This document shows, in pieces, positions 24,884 to 33,398 of a stretch of 64,000 bases of DNA; within the stretch, counting starts at the first letter, position 1; each line of letters begins with the position of its first letter. Origin of the DNA: Bog-756 sp963699055 (lineage in GTDB: Bacteria > Actinomycetota > Acidimicrobiia > Acidimicrobiales > RAAP-2); contig CAVOTA010000001.1 in NCBI GenBank assembly GCA_963699055.1, positions 620,001 through 684,000 of the forward strand. Direction: 5' to 3'. The position numbers and the translations under genes were made by a program. The notes beneath the pieces were generated by a model. The model saw only the letters and a list, made by a program, of their open reading frames with translations, was not told where the DNA came from and made no database searches.

Positions 24884-25813
24884 GTGGTCTACTTCCTGGC
24901 CATCATGGCCGCCCTGGCCAACGCGGTCACGAGCATCCTGCAGCGCATGGGGGTCGAGGACGCCCCCGAGGACTCGACGCTGCGACTGAGCCTGATCACC
25001 CACGCACTCCGCCGGGGGGTCTGGCTCCTCGGGTTCGCCGTCATGGTGGGATCGTTCCTGTGCCAGGCGGTCGCACTCCACCTGGGTGACCTGAGCCAGG
25101 TCCAGCCCATCCTGACCTCGGAGCTCCTCCTGCTGGTACTCATCCTGGCCACGTGGTTCCGGTTCCCGGTGACCTCGCGGGAGTGGGTCGGGGCGTTCGC
25201 CGCGGCCGGGGGGCTGGCCGGGTTCCTCATCGCCGCCAACCCGACGGCCGGGTCCGAGGCTCCGACCGGTCGGGGCTGGCTCATCACCGGGATCGCCTGT
25301 GCCGGTGCGGTCGTCCTCACCGTGTGCCTGGCGCTGCGGGGCCCGCGCTGGTGGCGTGCGGCGATGTTCGGCGCCGCCGGCGCCGTCGGGTTCGCGTTCA
25401 CCGCCGCCCTGATCAAGTCCGTCGGCGACGTCGTCGTGGGCGACTGGACCCACATGTTCCACCACTGGCAGACCTACACGCTGATCGCCACCGGCCTCGG
25501 CTCGGTGTTCCTGGCCCAGAACGCCTTCCACGCCGGGCCCATCGCCGCGTCCCAGACGGCGCTGGTGATGGTCGATCCCCTGGCCAGCCTGGCCATCGGC
25601 ATCGGGCTGTTCGGCGACGACCTCCGCACCGCCGGCGCCTACGGACCGCTCGAGGCGATCTCGCTGCTCATCATGTTCGTGGGGGCCATCTCGCTGGCCC
25701 AGTCCCCGCTCATCTCGGGACTGCGGGGTGAGGACGAGCGCTTCCAGGAGCTCCTGTCGACCCGGTCGCGGTCCGAGCGCCTGGCCAGCCACGTCCAGGG
25801 TGAGCTGAGCTAG
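24884..25813 (+). CDS. DMT-family (EamA-like) membrane transporter
   Basis: A 309-residue membrane protein with about nine to ten hydrophobic segments, beginning VYFLAIMAALANAVTSILQ. Features such as GDLSQVQPILTSELLLLVLI and AASQTALVMVDPLASLAIGI are typical of actinobacterial drug/metabolite-transporter-like proteins. A charged cytoplasmic tail of about 35 residues follows the last helix. The GTG at 24884 has the best ribosome site (GGGGAGG); GTG 24878 is also possible. Substrate is unknown; it may export a metabolite or detoxify acids in this catabolic region. Confidence 0.78.
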   Translation: MVYFLAIMAALANAVTSILQRMGVEDAPEDSTLRLSLITHALRRGVWLLGFAVMVGSFLCQAVALHLGDLSQVQPILTSELLLLVLILATWFRFPVTSREWVGAFAAAGGLAGFLIAANPTAGSEAPTGRGWLITGIACAGAVVLTVCLALRGPRWWRAAMFGAAGAVGFAFTAALIKSVGDVVVGDWTHMFHHWQTYTLIATGLGSVFLAQNAFHAGPIAASQTALVMVDPLASLAIGIGLFGDDLRTAGAYGPLEAISLLIMFVGAISLAQSPLISGLRGEDERFQELLSTRSRSERLASHVQGELS

Positions 25814-25842
25814 GTGGCCCGCCGGGGCGCCCTGGGGGCCGG

Positions 25843-27273
25843 ATGAACGTCGGCCACCTGACCGATCCGGCGCTCGCCGCCGTCCCCGACCGGACCGCAC
25901 TCGTCGCCGGCGGGGTGTCGACCTCCTACCGGGAGCTGGAGGCACTCGTGCGGCGGTGCGCCTCGGCGCTCGCCGCCGCCGGCGTGGTCGCCGGCGACAC
26001 GGTGGCCCTGGTGGACCTGGCCGGTGCGCTGCCGGTGGCCACCATCCTGGCCGCCGCCCGGCTGGGTGCGGCCACCGCCCAGATGAACGCCTACCTGACA
26101 CCCGGCGAGCTCCGGCAGCTGGTGGCGCTGGTGGGGGCCCGGGTCGGGGTGGCCGGGGAGTCGTCGATCGGTCGACTCGGCCAGGCCCTCGACGGTCCCG
26201 TGCTCGGACGGGCCGACGTCGACGACGCCGTGGAGTACACGGGACCGTCGTCCGGCGGGCGGGACGACACGGCGTTGGTGCTGTTCACCAGCGGGACGAC
26301 CGGACTGCCCAAGCCGGTGTCGATCAGCCACGGGGTGGTGGCCGACCGGCTCGCCTACTGGACCCGTCCGATCGATCCCGACGCCGCGCAGGCCGTGGAC
26401 ATGATGTCCGCACCGATCTTCCACATCGGCGGCACCCTGGGCCTGTTCGTCTCGCTGCACCAGGGCAAGCAGCTGGTCCTGCTCCCGAAGTTCGATGCCG
26501 GTTCCTGGCTCGAGCTGGTCGAGCGCCACCGGGTGAACCAGACGTTCGTGGTGCCCGCCATGCTGGCCCGGATCCTCGACCACCCGGCGTTCGGGGCCAC
26601 CGACGTGAGCTCGCTGCGGTCGTTGAGCTACGGCGCCGCGCCGGCCTCGGCCGATCTGGTCCGACGGGCCATGGCCGGATTCCCCGGCGTCGACTTCGCC
26701 AACACCTTCGGGCAGACGGAGACCCTGGGTGCCTACGCGTCGCTGACACCCGACGACCACCGGCGGGGCGACCGGTTCGGCTCGGTCGGTCGGCCGTTGG
26801 CCGGGGTCGAGCTACGCATCGTCGACCCCGCATCGGGGGAGCCCGTGGCTCCCGGACGTCCCGGCGAGTTCATGGTGCGCGCCGCCCAGAACACCACGTC
26901 GGAGTGGCTCGCCACGGGTGACACCGGGTGGCAGGACGAGGAGGGTTACCTGTTCCTGACCGGTCGTCTGTCCGATGTGATCAACCGCGGGGGAGAGAAG
27001 CTGGGGCCGATCGAGGTGGAGGACGCCCTGCGCCTCCACCCCGGTGTGGTCGAGGCGGCGGTCGTCGGTGTACCCGACCCCGAGCTCGGCGAGCGGGTGG
27101 GGGCGGTGGTGGTCGTCGACGGCACGGTCTCCCCCGACGAGCTCACCGCCCACTGCGCCTCGCTGCTCGCCTCGTTCAAGGTGCCCGAGTACATCGTCGT
27201 CACCGAGGAGCTCCCGATCACCGTCCTCGGAAAGCTCGACCGTCGGGCACTGGCCGGTCTGTTCGCCACCTGA
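25843..27273 (+). CDS. AMP-forming acyl-CoA ligase (ANL superfamily)
   Basis: A 476-residue ligase, shorter than most FadD proteins. Seen motifs are the P-loop LFTSGTTGLPKP, FGQTETLG (A5), TGDTGWQDEEGYLFLTGR (A7), SDVINRGGEKLGPIEVED (A8) and the catalytic Lys in ITVLGKLDRRAL. The usual N-terminal 40-60 residues are trimmed. It follows the DMT transporter by 29 nt and may be co-transcribed. Substrate is unknown; the second ligase at 20195 is only distantly similar, so the two probably act on different acids. Confidence 0.87.
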   Translation: MNVGHLTDPALAAVPDRTALVAGGVSTSYRELEALVRRCASALAAAGVVAGDTVALVDLAGALPVATILAAARLGAATAQMNAYLTPGELRQLVALVGARVGVAGESSIGRLGQALDGPVLGRADVDDAVEYTGPSSGGRDDTALVLFTSGTTGLPKPVSISHGVVADRLAYWTRPIDPDAAQAVDMMSAPIFHIGGTLGLFVSLHQGKQLVLLPKFDAGSWLELVERHRVNQTFVVPAMLARILDHPAFGATDVSSLRSLSYGAAPASADLVRRAMAGFPGVDFANTFGQTETLGAYASLTPDDHRRGDRFGSVGRPLAGVELRIVDPASGEPVAPGRPGEFMVRAAQNTTSEWLATGDTGWQDEEGYLFLTGRLSDVINRGGEKLGPIEVEDALRLHPGVVEAAVVGVPDPELGERVGAVVVVDGTVSPDELTAHCASLLASFKVPEYIVVTEELPITVLGKLDRRALAGLFAT

Positions 27274-27348
27274 TCGGTGATCGACGACCCCCCCGGAGTG
27301 CCGACGGGTGGACGGGCGCCCTCCCGGGGGCGGACCCGGCCGGCGCGC

Positions 27349-27354
27349 TAGTCT
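27349..27354 (+). promoter_or_regulatory. -10 element of the dehydratase-hydratase pair
   Basis: TAGTCT lies about 50 nt before the GTG at 27404, giving a leader that contains GGAGGAG. Confidence 0.45.
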
Positions 27355-27403
27355 CCCGGGCGTCCACCGTCGAGGGTGGTCGACGACAGCGGAGGAGCAG
27401 CAG

Positions 27404-27901
27404 GTGACCGACGACGACCTCACCACCATCATCGGCACGCCCACCGGCACCACGGTGGTGACCGTCGAACGCGGGCAGCTGGCGGCGTTCGCCTCGGCCG
27501 TACACGACGCGAGCCCCGTCTACCGCGACACCCGTGCCGCCGCCGATGCCGGACTGCCGGGGATCCCGGCGCCGCCGACCTACCCCTTCGTGATGGGGAA
27601 CTTCGGTGCCTACCCGGAGCTGCAACCCGACGACGGACCGGTCGGCAACCCGATGGCGGCGGTCCTCGGGCCCCTCATGGCCAAGGGTGGGCTGATCCTC
27701 CACGGTGAGCAGGAGTTCACCTACCACCGTCCGGTGTTCGCCGGTGACGTCCTCGAGGGCCGGGGCACGGTCGTGGACGCCTACCGCAAGGAGTCCAAGG
27801 GCAAGACCATGACCTTCGTCGTGGTCGAGACCGCCTGGAACGACCGGGCCACCGGGGACCCGGTGTGCACCTCGCGCATGAACATCATCCACCGCATCTG
27901 A
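27404..27901 (+). CDS. MaoC N-terminal-type (FAS1-like) dehydratase domain protein
   Basis: A 165-residue hot-dog protein of the MaoC_dehydrat_N family, like the HadA/HadC halves of mycobacterial 3-hydroxyacyl dehydratases. FASAVHDASPVYRD, GIPAPPTYPFVMGN and LHGEQEFTYHRPVFAGDVL are the recognisable stretches. Such halves usually lack the full catalytic motif and pair with a MaoC protein that has it; the MaoC gene at 31487 is a good candidate partner. A GTG with GGAGGAG was chosen as start. The stop overlaps the enoyl-CoA hydratase start as TGATG. Confidence 0.8.
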   Translation: MTDDDLTTIIGTPTGTTVVTVERGQLAAFASAVHDASPVYRDTRAAADAGLPGIPAPPTYPFVMGNFGAYPELQPDDGPVGNPMAAVLGPLMAKGGLILHGEQEFTYHRPVFAGDVLEGRGTVVDAYRKESKGKTMTFVVVETAWNDRATGDPVCTSRMNIIHRI

Positions 27902-28746
27902 TGGCGGACGCGCCTGCCTCCTCCTCCGATCCTGCCGACGACGCCGTGCTGCGTCGCGTGGCCGACGGCGTGGCCTGGATCACCCTGAACCGTCCCGACG
28001 CCGGCAATGCCATCACGTCCGCCATGCGGGACCAGGTGGTGGTGTGGCTCGAGGAGGCCTCGGCCGACCTCGCCGTGCGGGCCGTCGTGCTGACCGGGGC
28101 GGGGGAGAAGGGCTTCTGCACCGGCGCCGACCTCCGCTCGTCGGGTCCGGGGCTCCCGAGGCCCGAGGGCGCACCCGACCGGGCGGTGGGCGACGCCGCC
28201 CGACTGATCCGCACGGGATGGCAGCGACTGGTGAGCGCCGTCCTCGACTGCGAGAAGCCGGTGATCGCCGCGGTCAACGCCACCGCGGCGGGCGGTGGGA
28301 TGCACCTCGCCCTCGCCTGCGACCTCGTGATCGCCGCCGAGGAGGCCAAGTTCATCGAGGTGTTCATCCGTCGCGGCATCGCCCCCGACGCCGCCGGCGC
28401 CTACCTGCTGGCCCGGCTGATCGGTCCGCAGAAGGCGAAGGAGCTGTTCTTCTTCGGCGACGACGTTCCCGCCCGGGAGGCCGAGCGGATGGGCCTGGTG
28501 AACCGGGTCGTCCCCCGGTCCGACCTGCTCGTCGAGGCCGGCGCCTGGGCCGCACGCCTGGCGGCCGCGCCCACCAAGGCGATCGGCGTGGCCAAGTACC
28601 TGACCAACCGGGCCCTCGACACCGACCGGGCCACGGCGCTGTGGGACGAAGCCGTCGGCCAGGAGCTGGTCACCGGCACCGAGGACTGCAGGGAAGGCCT
28701 GTCCGCCTTCGCCGAGCGCCGCCCGCCGGTCTTCCGGGGCTGGTAG
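27901..28746 (+). CDS. Enoyl-CoA hydratase/isomerase (crotonase) family protein
   Basis: A 281-residue crotonase-fold protein. GFCTGADLRS and the oxyanion-hole segment AAGGGMHLALACDLVIAAE are clear, and GLVNRVVP marks the usual C-terminal part. Likely it hydrates or isomerises an enoyl-CoA in a beta-oxidation-like pathway. It starts in the stop codon of the preceding dehydratase (TGATG), so the two are coupled. The double acyl-CoA dehydrogenase follows after a 268-nt gap holding a KstR-like site. Confidence 0.88.
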   Translation: MADAPASSSDPADDAVLRRVADGVAWITLNRPDAGNAITSAMRDQVVVWLEEASADLAVRAVVLTGAGEKGFCTGADLRSSGPGLPRPEGAPDRAVGDAARLIRTGWQRLVSAVLDCEKPVIAAVNATAAGGGMHLALACDLVIAAEEAKFIEVFIRRGIAPDAAGAYLLARLIGPQKAKELFFFGDDVPAREAERMGLVNRVVPRSDLLVEAGAWAARLAAAPTKAIGVAKYLTNRALDTDRATALWDEAVGQELVTGTEDCREGLSAFAERRPPVFRGW

Positions 28747-28806
28747 GGGCCGGCGCCCACCGGTCGCCCCGGGTGCCGGGAGGTCGAGGCGGGACCCGCC
28801 CGGCGG

Positions 28807-28820
28807 TAGAACGGGTTCTG
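28807..28820. promoter_or_regulatory. KstR-like operator
   Basis: TAGAACGGGTTCTG matches the KstR consensus TnnAACnnGTTnnA at every fixed position but the last. KstR is the TetR-family repressor of cholesterol catabolism in mycobacteria and relatives. The site lies in the gap before the fused acyl-CoA dehydrogenase, a FadE34-like gene. No kstR gene is in the window. Confidence 0.5.
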
Positions 28821-28851
28821 GTTCCGGGCGCCGAGATGCTAGAAACAGGCC

Positions 28852-29010
28852 GTGCGACTCGCTCGGACCCCGATGATCCGGCGGACCGCCGCGTCCTGCG
28901 CCCGCCGGTCGGCCGTTCCGACTTCCGGGCTGGTCGTGGTGGTCGCCCCGGGCACCACGTCGAAGACCGTCCGCACCGCCGACCGCCGTTCCGGCCTGCC
29001 CGGGAGCTGA
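28852..29010 (+). CDS. Possible 52-codon leader ORF before the acyl-CoA dehydrogenase
   Basis: A GTG-started frame of 52 codons fills most of the gap and ends 4 nt before the dehydrogenase GTG. It is Arg/Thr-rich with no recognisable domain and no clear ribosome site. It may be a leader peptide or chance; listed because it fits the feeder-ORF pattern seen elsewhere here. Confidence 0.2.
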   Translation: MRLARTPMIRRTAASCARRSAVPTSGLVVVVAPGTTSKTVRTADRRSGLPGS

Positions 29011-29014
29011 GGCG

Positions 29015-31270
29015 GTGGCCATCGGGATCCAGGACGAGCACGAAGAGCTGCGTGCCGTGGTCCAGGGGTGGGCCGAGTCGCGTGGCGTGGCCGGGGCCGT
29101 GCGCACCGCGCTCGACGCCGAGGCGGACTCCCTACCGCCCTACTGGGACGACCTTGCCGCCCAGGGGCTCCTCGGGATCCACCTGGCCGACGAATTCGGC
29201 GGCCAGGGTGCCGGGTTGGTCGAGTTGGCCGTGGTCGCCGAGGAGCTGGGCCGGGCCGCCGCCGTGGGACCGTGGGACTCGACGGCCATCGTGGCCGCCG
29301 TCGTCGCCATCGGGGCCGGTGCCGGGCTCGCCAAGGATGTCCTCCCCGGCCTGGCCGACGGATCGCTGACCGCCACGCTGTCGGTCCCGACGGCGGCGCC
29401 GGACGGTTCCCCGGTGGCGCCATCGGGCCTGTCGGCCACGAGGGACACGGACGGGACCCTCGTGGTGACCGGGACGCTCCGTCCGCTGGTGCACGGCGCC
29501 GTGGTGAGCCACGCCCTCGCCCCGGTCGCCGTGGACGGTTCGGACCGATGGGTGCTCCTGGAGCGGGCCGAGGCCGACGTGGCACCGCTGGTGACCTTCG
29601 ACCTGACGCGGCCGTGCGCGGCGTGGACGGTCGACGGTGTCCGGGTGGCTCCCGAGCGGGTCCTGGACGGCGCCACCACCGGCATCGTCCGCGACCTGGC
29701 ACTGGTGGTGCTGTCGGCCGCCGCCGTGGGCGGCGCCCGGTGGTGCGTGGACACCGCCGCCGAGCACGCCCGCACGCGGGAACAGTTCGGACGTCCCATC
29801 GGCCAGTTCCAGGGGATCAAGCACCGGGTGGCCAACATGCTCGTGACGGTGGAGCAGGGAGTGGCCGCCACCTGGGACGCGGCCGTGGTCCTGGGGGCCG
29901 AGTACGGGGCGACGGTGGGGGACGAGACCGACCAGGGCAGCCTGGCCGTGCAGCTGGCCGCGGCCCTGGCCCTCGACGGCTACCTCGAGGTGGCCAAGGG
30001 TGTGATCCAGGTGCTCGGGGGGATGGGCTTCACCTGGGAGCACGACGCCCACGTCCACCTGCGCCGGGCCACCACGCTGCGCCTGCTCGTCGGCGGGACG
30101 GCACCGCTGCGGGCCGAGTCCGCCCGGCTGGCCCTGGCCGGATGGCGCCGCCGCCTCAGCATCGACCTCCCGCCCGCGGCGCGGGAGCTCCGTACGGAGC
30201 TCGGCGCCCTGGTCGCCGGGATCGTGGCCCTCGAGGATCCGGTCGCCCAGCGGCGGGCCCTGGCCGACCACGGGCTCCTGGCCCCCCACTGGCCGGCGCC
30301 GTGGGGCCGCGATGCCGGTGCGGTGGAGCAGCTGGTGATCGACCAGGTCTGCGCCGAGGCCGGGCTCACCCGACCGTCCCTCGCCGTGGCGGCCTGGGCC
30401 CTCCCGACGATCATGGCGCACGGGTCGCCGGAGCAGACCGAGCGGTTCGTGGGTCCGACGCTGCGTGGCGAGTTCGTGTGGTGCCAGCTCTTCAGCGAGC
30501 CCGGGGCCGGCTCCGACCTCGCCGCACTGTCCACGCGGGCCACCCGGGTGGCGGGTGGGTGGTCGCTCACCGGCCAGAAGGTCTGGACCTCGGTCGCCCA
30601 GCGCGCCCACTGGGGGATCTGTCTGGCCCGGACCGACCCCGAGGCCCCGAAGCACCGCGGCATCACGTACTTCCTGGTCGACATGTCGTCACCGGGCATC
30701 GACGTCCGGCCCCTGCGGGAGATCACGGGGCAGGCCCTGTTCAACGAGGTCTTCCTCGACGACTGCTTCGTCCCCGACGAATGCGTCGTGGGCGAGGTCG
30801 ACGGCGGGTGGAAGCTGGCCCGGACGACCCTGGCCAACGAGCGCGTCTCCCTCTCCACCGACTCGGCCTTCGGCGGTGCCCTCGAGGGCGTGCTCGCCCG
30901 GGTGGCCGCCCGACCCGACCTCCAGGACCCCGTGACGCTCGACCGCCTGGGCCACCTGCTGGCCGAGGCGCAGTCCCTGGCCCAATTGGGCATGCGGGCG
31001 ACCCTGCGATCGGTGGGCGGTCTCCAGCCGGGATCCGAGTCGAGCGTGCGCAAGCTGGTGGGTGCGGAGTTCGACCAGCGCGTCCACGAGTTCGGGCTCG
31101 ACCTGTGCGGACCGGACGGGGCGGTGACCGACGGTGACGCGGCGTTCTCGGCGTACATGGTGCTGCAGTCGAAGTGCATGACGATCGCCGGGGGGACCAG
31201 CGAGGTGCAGCGCAACGTGATCGGCGAGCGGCTGCTCGGACTTCCCCGCGACCCCGAGCCGGGGCGATGA
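29015..31270 (+). CDS. Fused double acyl-CoA dehydrogenase, FadE34/ChsE3-like
   Basis: Two acyl-CoA dehydrogenase domains on one 751-residue chain. The first half ends with ARTREQFGRPIGQFQGIKHR and VIQVLGGMGFTWEHDAHVH but lacks the FSEPGAGSD-type FAD motif. The second half has CQLFSEPGAGSDLA, TGQKVWTS and the C-terminal IAGGTSEVQRNVIGERLLG. One degenerate and one intact half is what is known for single-chain relatives of the alpha2beta2 steroid side-chain enzymes (FadE34/ChsE3). It would desaturate a branched or steroid-side-chain acyl-CoA. The GTG start is weak. The KstR-like site upstream supports the steroid reading; other bulky acyl-CoAs remain possible. Confidence 0.82.
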   Translation: MAIGIQDEHEELRAVVQGWAESRGVAGAVRTALDAEADSLPPYWDDLAAQGLLGIHLADEFGGQGAGLVELAVVAEELGRAAAVGPWDSTAIVAAVVAIGAGAGLAKDVLPGLADGSLTATLSVPTAAPDGSPVAPSGLSATRDTDGTLVVTGTLRPLVHGAVVSHALAPVAVDGSDRWVLLERAEADVAPLVTFDLTRPCAAWTVDGVRVAPERVLDGATTGIVRDLALVVLSAAAVGGARWCVDTAAEHARTREQFGRPIGQFQGIKHRVANMLVTVEQGVAATWDAAVVLGAEYGATVGDETDQGSLAVQLAAALALDGYLEVAKGVIQVLGGMGFTWEHDAHVHLRRATTLRLLVGGTAPLRAESARLALAGWRRRLSIDLPPAARELRTELGALVAGIVALEDPVAQRRALADHGLLAPHWPAPWGRDAGAVEQLVIDQVCAEAGLTRPSLAVAAWALPTIMAHGSPEQTERFVGPTLRGEFVWCQLFSEPGAGSDLAALSTRATRVAGGWSLTGQKVWTSVAQRAHWGICLARTDPEAPKHRGITYFLVDMSSPGIDVRPLREITGQALFNEVFLDDCFVPDECVVGEVDGGWKLARTTLANERVSLSTDSAFGGALEGVLARVAARPDLQDPVTLDRLGHLLAEAQSLAQLGMRATLRSVGGLQPGSESSVRKLVGAEFDQRVHEFGLDLCGPDGAVTDGDAAFSAYMVLQSKCMTIAGGTSEVQRNVIGERLLGLPRDPEPGR

Positions 31271-31323
31271 CACCCCCGACAGGTCTGAGGTCCGCGGGCC
31301 ACCGGTTCACGGACGATGATGGG

Positions 31324-31470
31324 GAGACCGGGTCCGCCCGGCTGGAGACCGGGTCCGCCCGGTGTGAGACCGGGTCCGCCCGGCTGGAGACCGGGTCCGC
31401 CCGGCTGGAGACCGGGTCCGCCCGGCTGGAGACCGGGTCCGCCCGGTGTGAGACCGGGCCCGCCCGGAGT
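31324..31470 (+). repeat. 21-bp minisatellite, 7 tandem copies
   Basis: Seven head-to-tail 21-bp units beginning GAGACCGGGTCCGCCCGG and ending CTG (copies 1, 3, 4, 5), TGT (2, 6) or AGT (7). It fills the gap between the dehydrogenase stop and the MaoC gene, and the last unit runs into that gene's Shine-Dalgarno. As 21 is a multiple of three, the MaoC frame is open through it (P-G-P-P-G-W-R peptide repeats from ATG 31316). I place the gene start after it. Confidence 0.93.
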
Positions 31471-31486
31471 GAGGAGGACAAGAACC

Positions 31487-31918
31487 GTGGCTGATGCAGC
31501 GCTCTACTTCGAGGACGTGGCCGAGGGGGACGAGGCACCTGTGCTGTCCCACGTGCTGACCCGGACGGACCTGGTCGCCTACGCCGGGGCGTCGGGGGAC
31601 TTCAACCCGATGCACCACGACGAGGTGAAGGCCACCGCCGCGGGCCAGCCGAGCGTCTTCGGGCACGGCATGTTCTCGATGGGGCTGCTCGGCACGGCCG
31701 TCACCGACTACGTCGGCATCGGCAACGTCACCCGGTTCACCGTGCGCTTCGCCCGCCAGACCTGGCCCGGTGAGGAGCTGCTCTCGACCATCGTCGTCAC
31801 GGGCAAGCGCACCGAGGGCGACGAGCACCTCGTCGACCTCGACGTGCGACTCCGCAACGCCGACGGCGAGGAGAAGGTGGTCGGCGAGGCCACCGCCAGG
31901 GTGCGTTCCAAGGCCTGA
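31487..31918 (+). CDS. MaoC-like (R)-specific enoyl-CoA hydratase
   Basis: A 143-residue hot-dog protein with the hydratase-2 motif in YAGASGDFNPMHHDE (catalytic Asp and His) and GHGMFSMGLLGTAV. It should hydrate trans-2-enoyl-CoA or an acyl-carrier thioester, and it may pair with the MaoC-N protein at 27404. GTG 31487 is chosen because GAGGAGGA lies 8 nt upstream and the family motif then begins near residue 20. An alternative ATG at 31316 would add 57 residues of PGPPGWR repeats, which is unlikely but not excluded. Confidence 0.87.
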   Translation: MADAALYFEDVAEGDEAPVLSHVLTRTDLVAYAGASGDFNPMHHDEVKATAAGQPSVFGHGMFSMGLLGTAVTDYVGIGNVTRFTVRFARQTWPGEELLSTIVVTGKRTEGDEHLVDLDVRLRNADGEEKVVGEATARVRSKA

Positions 31919-31991
31919 GTCGGTCGGCGCACCGCCCGCGGTGCACCTGGAGGCGCGGGCCACCGTGCCCGGGTGCCCGGTCGCGGCGAGG

Positions 31992-31997
31992 TAGCCT
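31992..31997 (+). promoter_or_regulatory. -10 element of the second Liv-type importer operon
   Basis: TAGCCT about 50 nt upstream of the leader ORF at 32047; transcription should start near 32004 and run through 37007. Confidence 0.4.
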
Positions 31998-32046
31998 CGG
32001 CACCGACCGGGTCCCCCCGGTCGAGCGGATCGAGCACCGGGGAGGA

Positions 32047-32082
32047 ATGTGGCTCCAGGGCATCGGCTTGCGCACCGGATGA
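32047..32082 (+). CDS. Short leader ORF (11 codons) coupled to the lipoprotein gene
   Basis: The ATG directly follows GGAGGA and opens 11 codons. Its TGA overlaps the ATG (32079) of the binding-protein gene as ATGA. Starting the next gene at 32079 gives a textbook lipoprotein signal, which supports this layout. Confidence 0.4.
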   Translation: MWLQGIGLRTG

Positions 32083-33398
32083 CCCGGGTGCCCGTCCGAA
32101 TGGCCGCCCTCCTCGTCGTGTCGGTGGCCGCCTCGGCGCTGCTGGCCTCCTGCGCCAACGTCACCGTGCTCACCGTCTCCCACGCCGGGGACACCGACGG
32201 GGTGACCCGGCACTCGATCCGGGTGGGGGCGATGGGTTCGTTCAGCGGATTCGCGGCTTCGGACTTCGCCCCGGTCACCACCGGGGCGGCGGTCTACTTC
32301 GACCAGCTCAACGCCTCGGGGGGCGTCTACGGCCGCAAGATCGTCTACTCCCCACTCGTCGACGACGGGACCTCGCCCTCGGGCGACACCGCGGCCGCCC
32401 AGCGCCTCGTGCAGTCCAAGGTCTTCGCCGTCGTGGGCGTGGGGACGCCCTTCTTCACCGGCTCCTCGATCCTCCGGTCCCAGGCCGTACCCACGTTCGG
32501 GATCCAGGAGAACACCAACGTCCAGTGGTCCGGTCCGACCATGTTCGGCGCCGGGGGCTCGGTCCAGGAACCGGGGCTGCCGATGCCGCAGGTGGCCTAT
32601 GTGGCCCAGCAGACCCACCGTCGCGTGGCCGCCGTCCTGGCCTACAACGTGGCCCAGTCGTCCAGCGGCTGCGTCGCCGTGGTCAAGGGGCTGGCGAAGT
32701 ACCACATCGCCACGCCGGTCATCGACTTCTCGATCCCCTACGGGGCGGCCACGCTCGACGCCGACGTCACCCGGATGCAGCGGGCCGGGGTCGATTTCGT
32801 GGCCACCTGCATGGACTCGACCGGCGACATCAAGCTGTCCCAGACGCTCGAGCAGCACGGCATGGGTTCGACGACGCAGTTCTGGCTCGACGGCTACGAC
32901 CCTCGCATCCTCGCCGACAACCGGTCCGCCTATCAGGGCGTCTACTTCCTGCTGCAGCAGACGCCCTTCGAGGTCTCCGCGCTCGACCCGGGCGTCTACC
33001 CGGGGATCGACGCCTTCAACGCCGCGCTGAGGCGCTACGCACCGGGCACCTCCCCGTCGGCCACCGCGCTGGCGGGCTGGGTGAGTGCCGACCTGTTCAC
33101 CGAGGGGCTCCGCGCCATCGGCGACGACGTCACCCGGACGGCACTGGTGCGCGCCATCAACCGGCTCACGGCGTTCACCGCCGACGGGGCCTATCCCCCC
33201 GTGGACTGGACCATCGCCCACCGGGGGGTCAGCGGCCTCGACTGCACGACCTACGTCCGGGCCCACGGCGACCGTTTCGCTCCGGTGTTCACCACGTCGG
33301 CGAGCGTCTACTCGTGCTACGACCAGACCGGTCGGGCCCACACGTCGACGGTCACGGTGACGACCCTGCCGCTCCAGCCGGGGGTTCCCGGACGGTGA
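32079..33398 (+). CDS. Branched-chain amino acid-type ABC transporter substrate-binding lipoprotein
   Basis: A 439-residue extracellular ligand-binding lipoprotein (Peripla_BP_6/LivK-like). A short basic N terminus, a hydrophobic core and the lipobox LLASC put the lipidated Cys at residue 25. The mature part opens with the family pattern HSIRVGAMGSFSGFAA, then YFDQLNASGGVYGRKI. The ATG at 32079 was preferred to GTG 32049 because of the signal-peptide fit and ATGA coupling. It heads a complete importer operon: LivHM (GTGA overlap), LivG and LivF follow. The ligand is not deducible; in this catabolic setting it need not be an amino acid. Confidence 0.85.
   Translation: MTRVPVRMAALLVVSVAASALLASCANVTVLTVSHAGDTDGVTRHSIRVGAMGSFSGFAASDFAPVTTGAAVYFDQLNASGGVYGRKIVYSPLVDDGTSPSGDTAAAQRLVQSKVFAVVGVGTPFFTGSSILRSQAVPTFGIQENTNVQWSGPTMFGAGGSVQEPGLPMPQVAYVAQQTHRRVAAVLAYNVAQSSSGCVAVVKGLAKYHIATPVIDFSIPYGAATLDADVTRMQRAGVDFVATCMDSTGDIKLSQTLEQHGMGSTTQFWLDGYDPRILADNRSAYQGVYFLLQQTPFEVSALDPGVYPGIDAFNAALRRYAPGTSPSATALAGWVSADLFTEGLRAIGDDVTRTALVRAINRLTAFTADGAYPPVDWTIAHRGVSGLDCTTYVRAHGDRFAPVFTTSASVYSCYDQTGRAHTSTVTVTTLPLQPGVPGR

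Noticed and set aside
31324..31470. CRISPR-like array
   Set aside because: The units are contiguous 21-bp tandem copies with no unique spacers and no cas genes nearby; it is a minisatellite.
31316..31486. Collagen-like N-terminal extension of the MaoC protein from ATG 31316
   Set aside because: The peptide period is seven, not Gly-x-y, no family member has it, and a strong ribosome site supports GTG 31487.
27404..31918. MaoC-N and MaoC genes as a split pseudogene of one hydratase
   Set aside because: They lie 3.6 kb apart with intact starts and stops; paired half-dehydratases are normal in actinobacteria.
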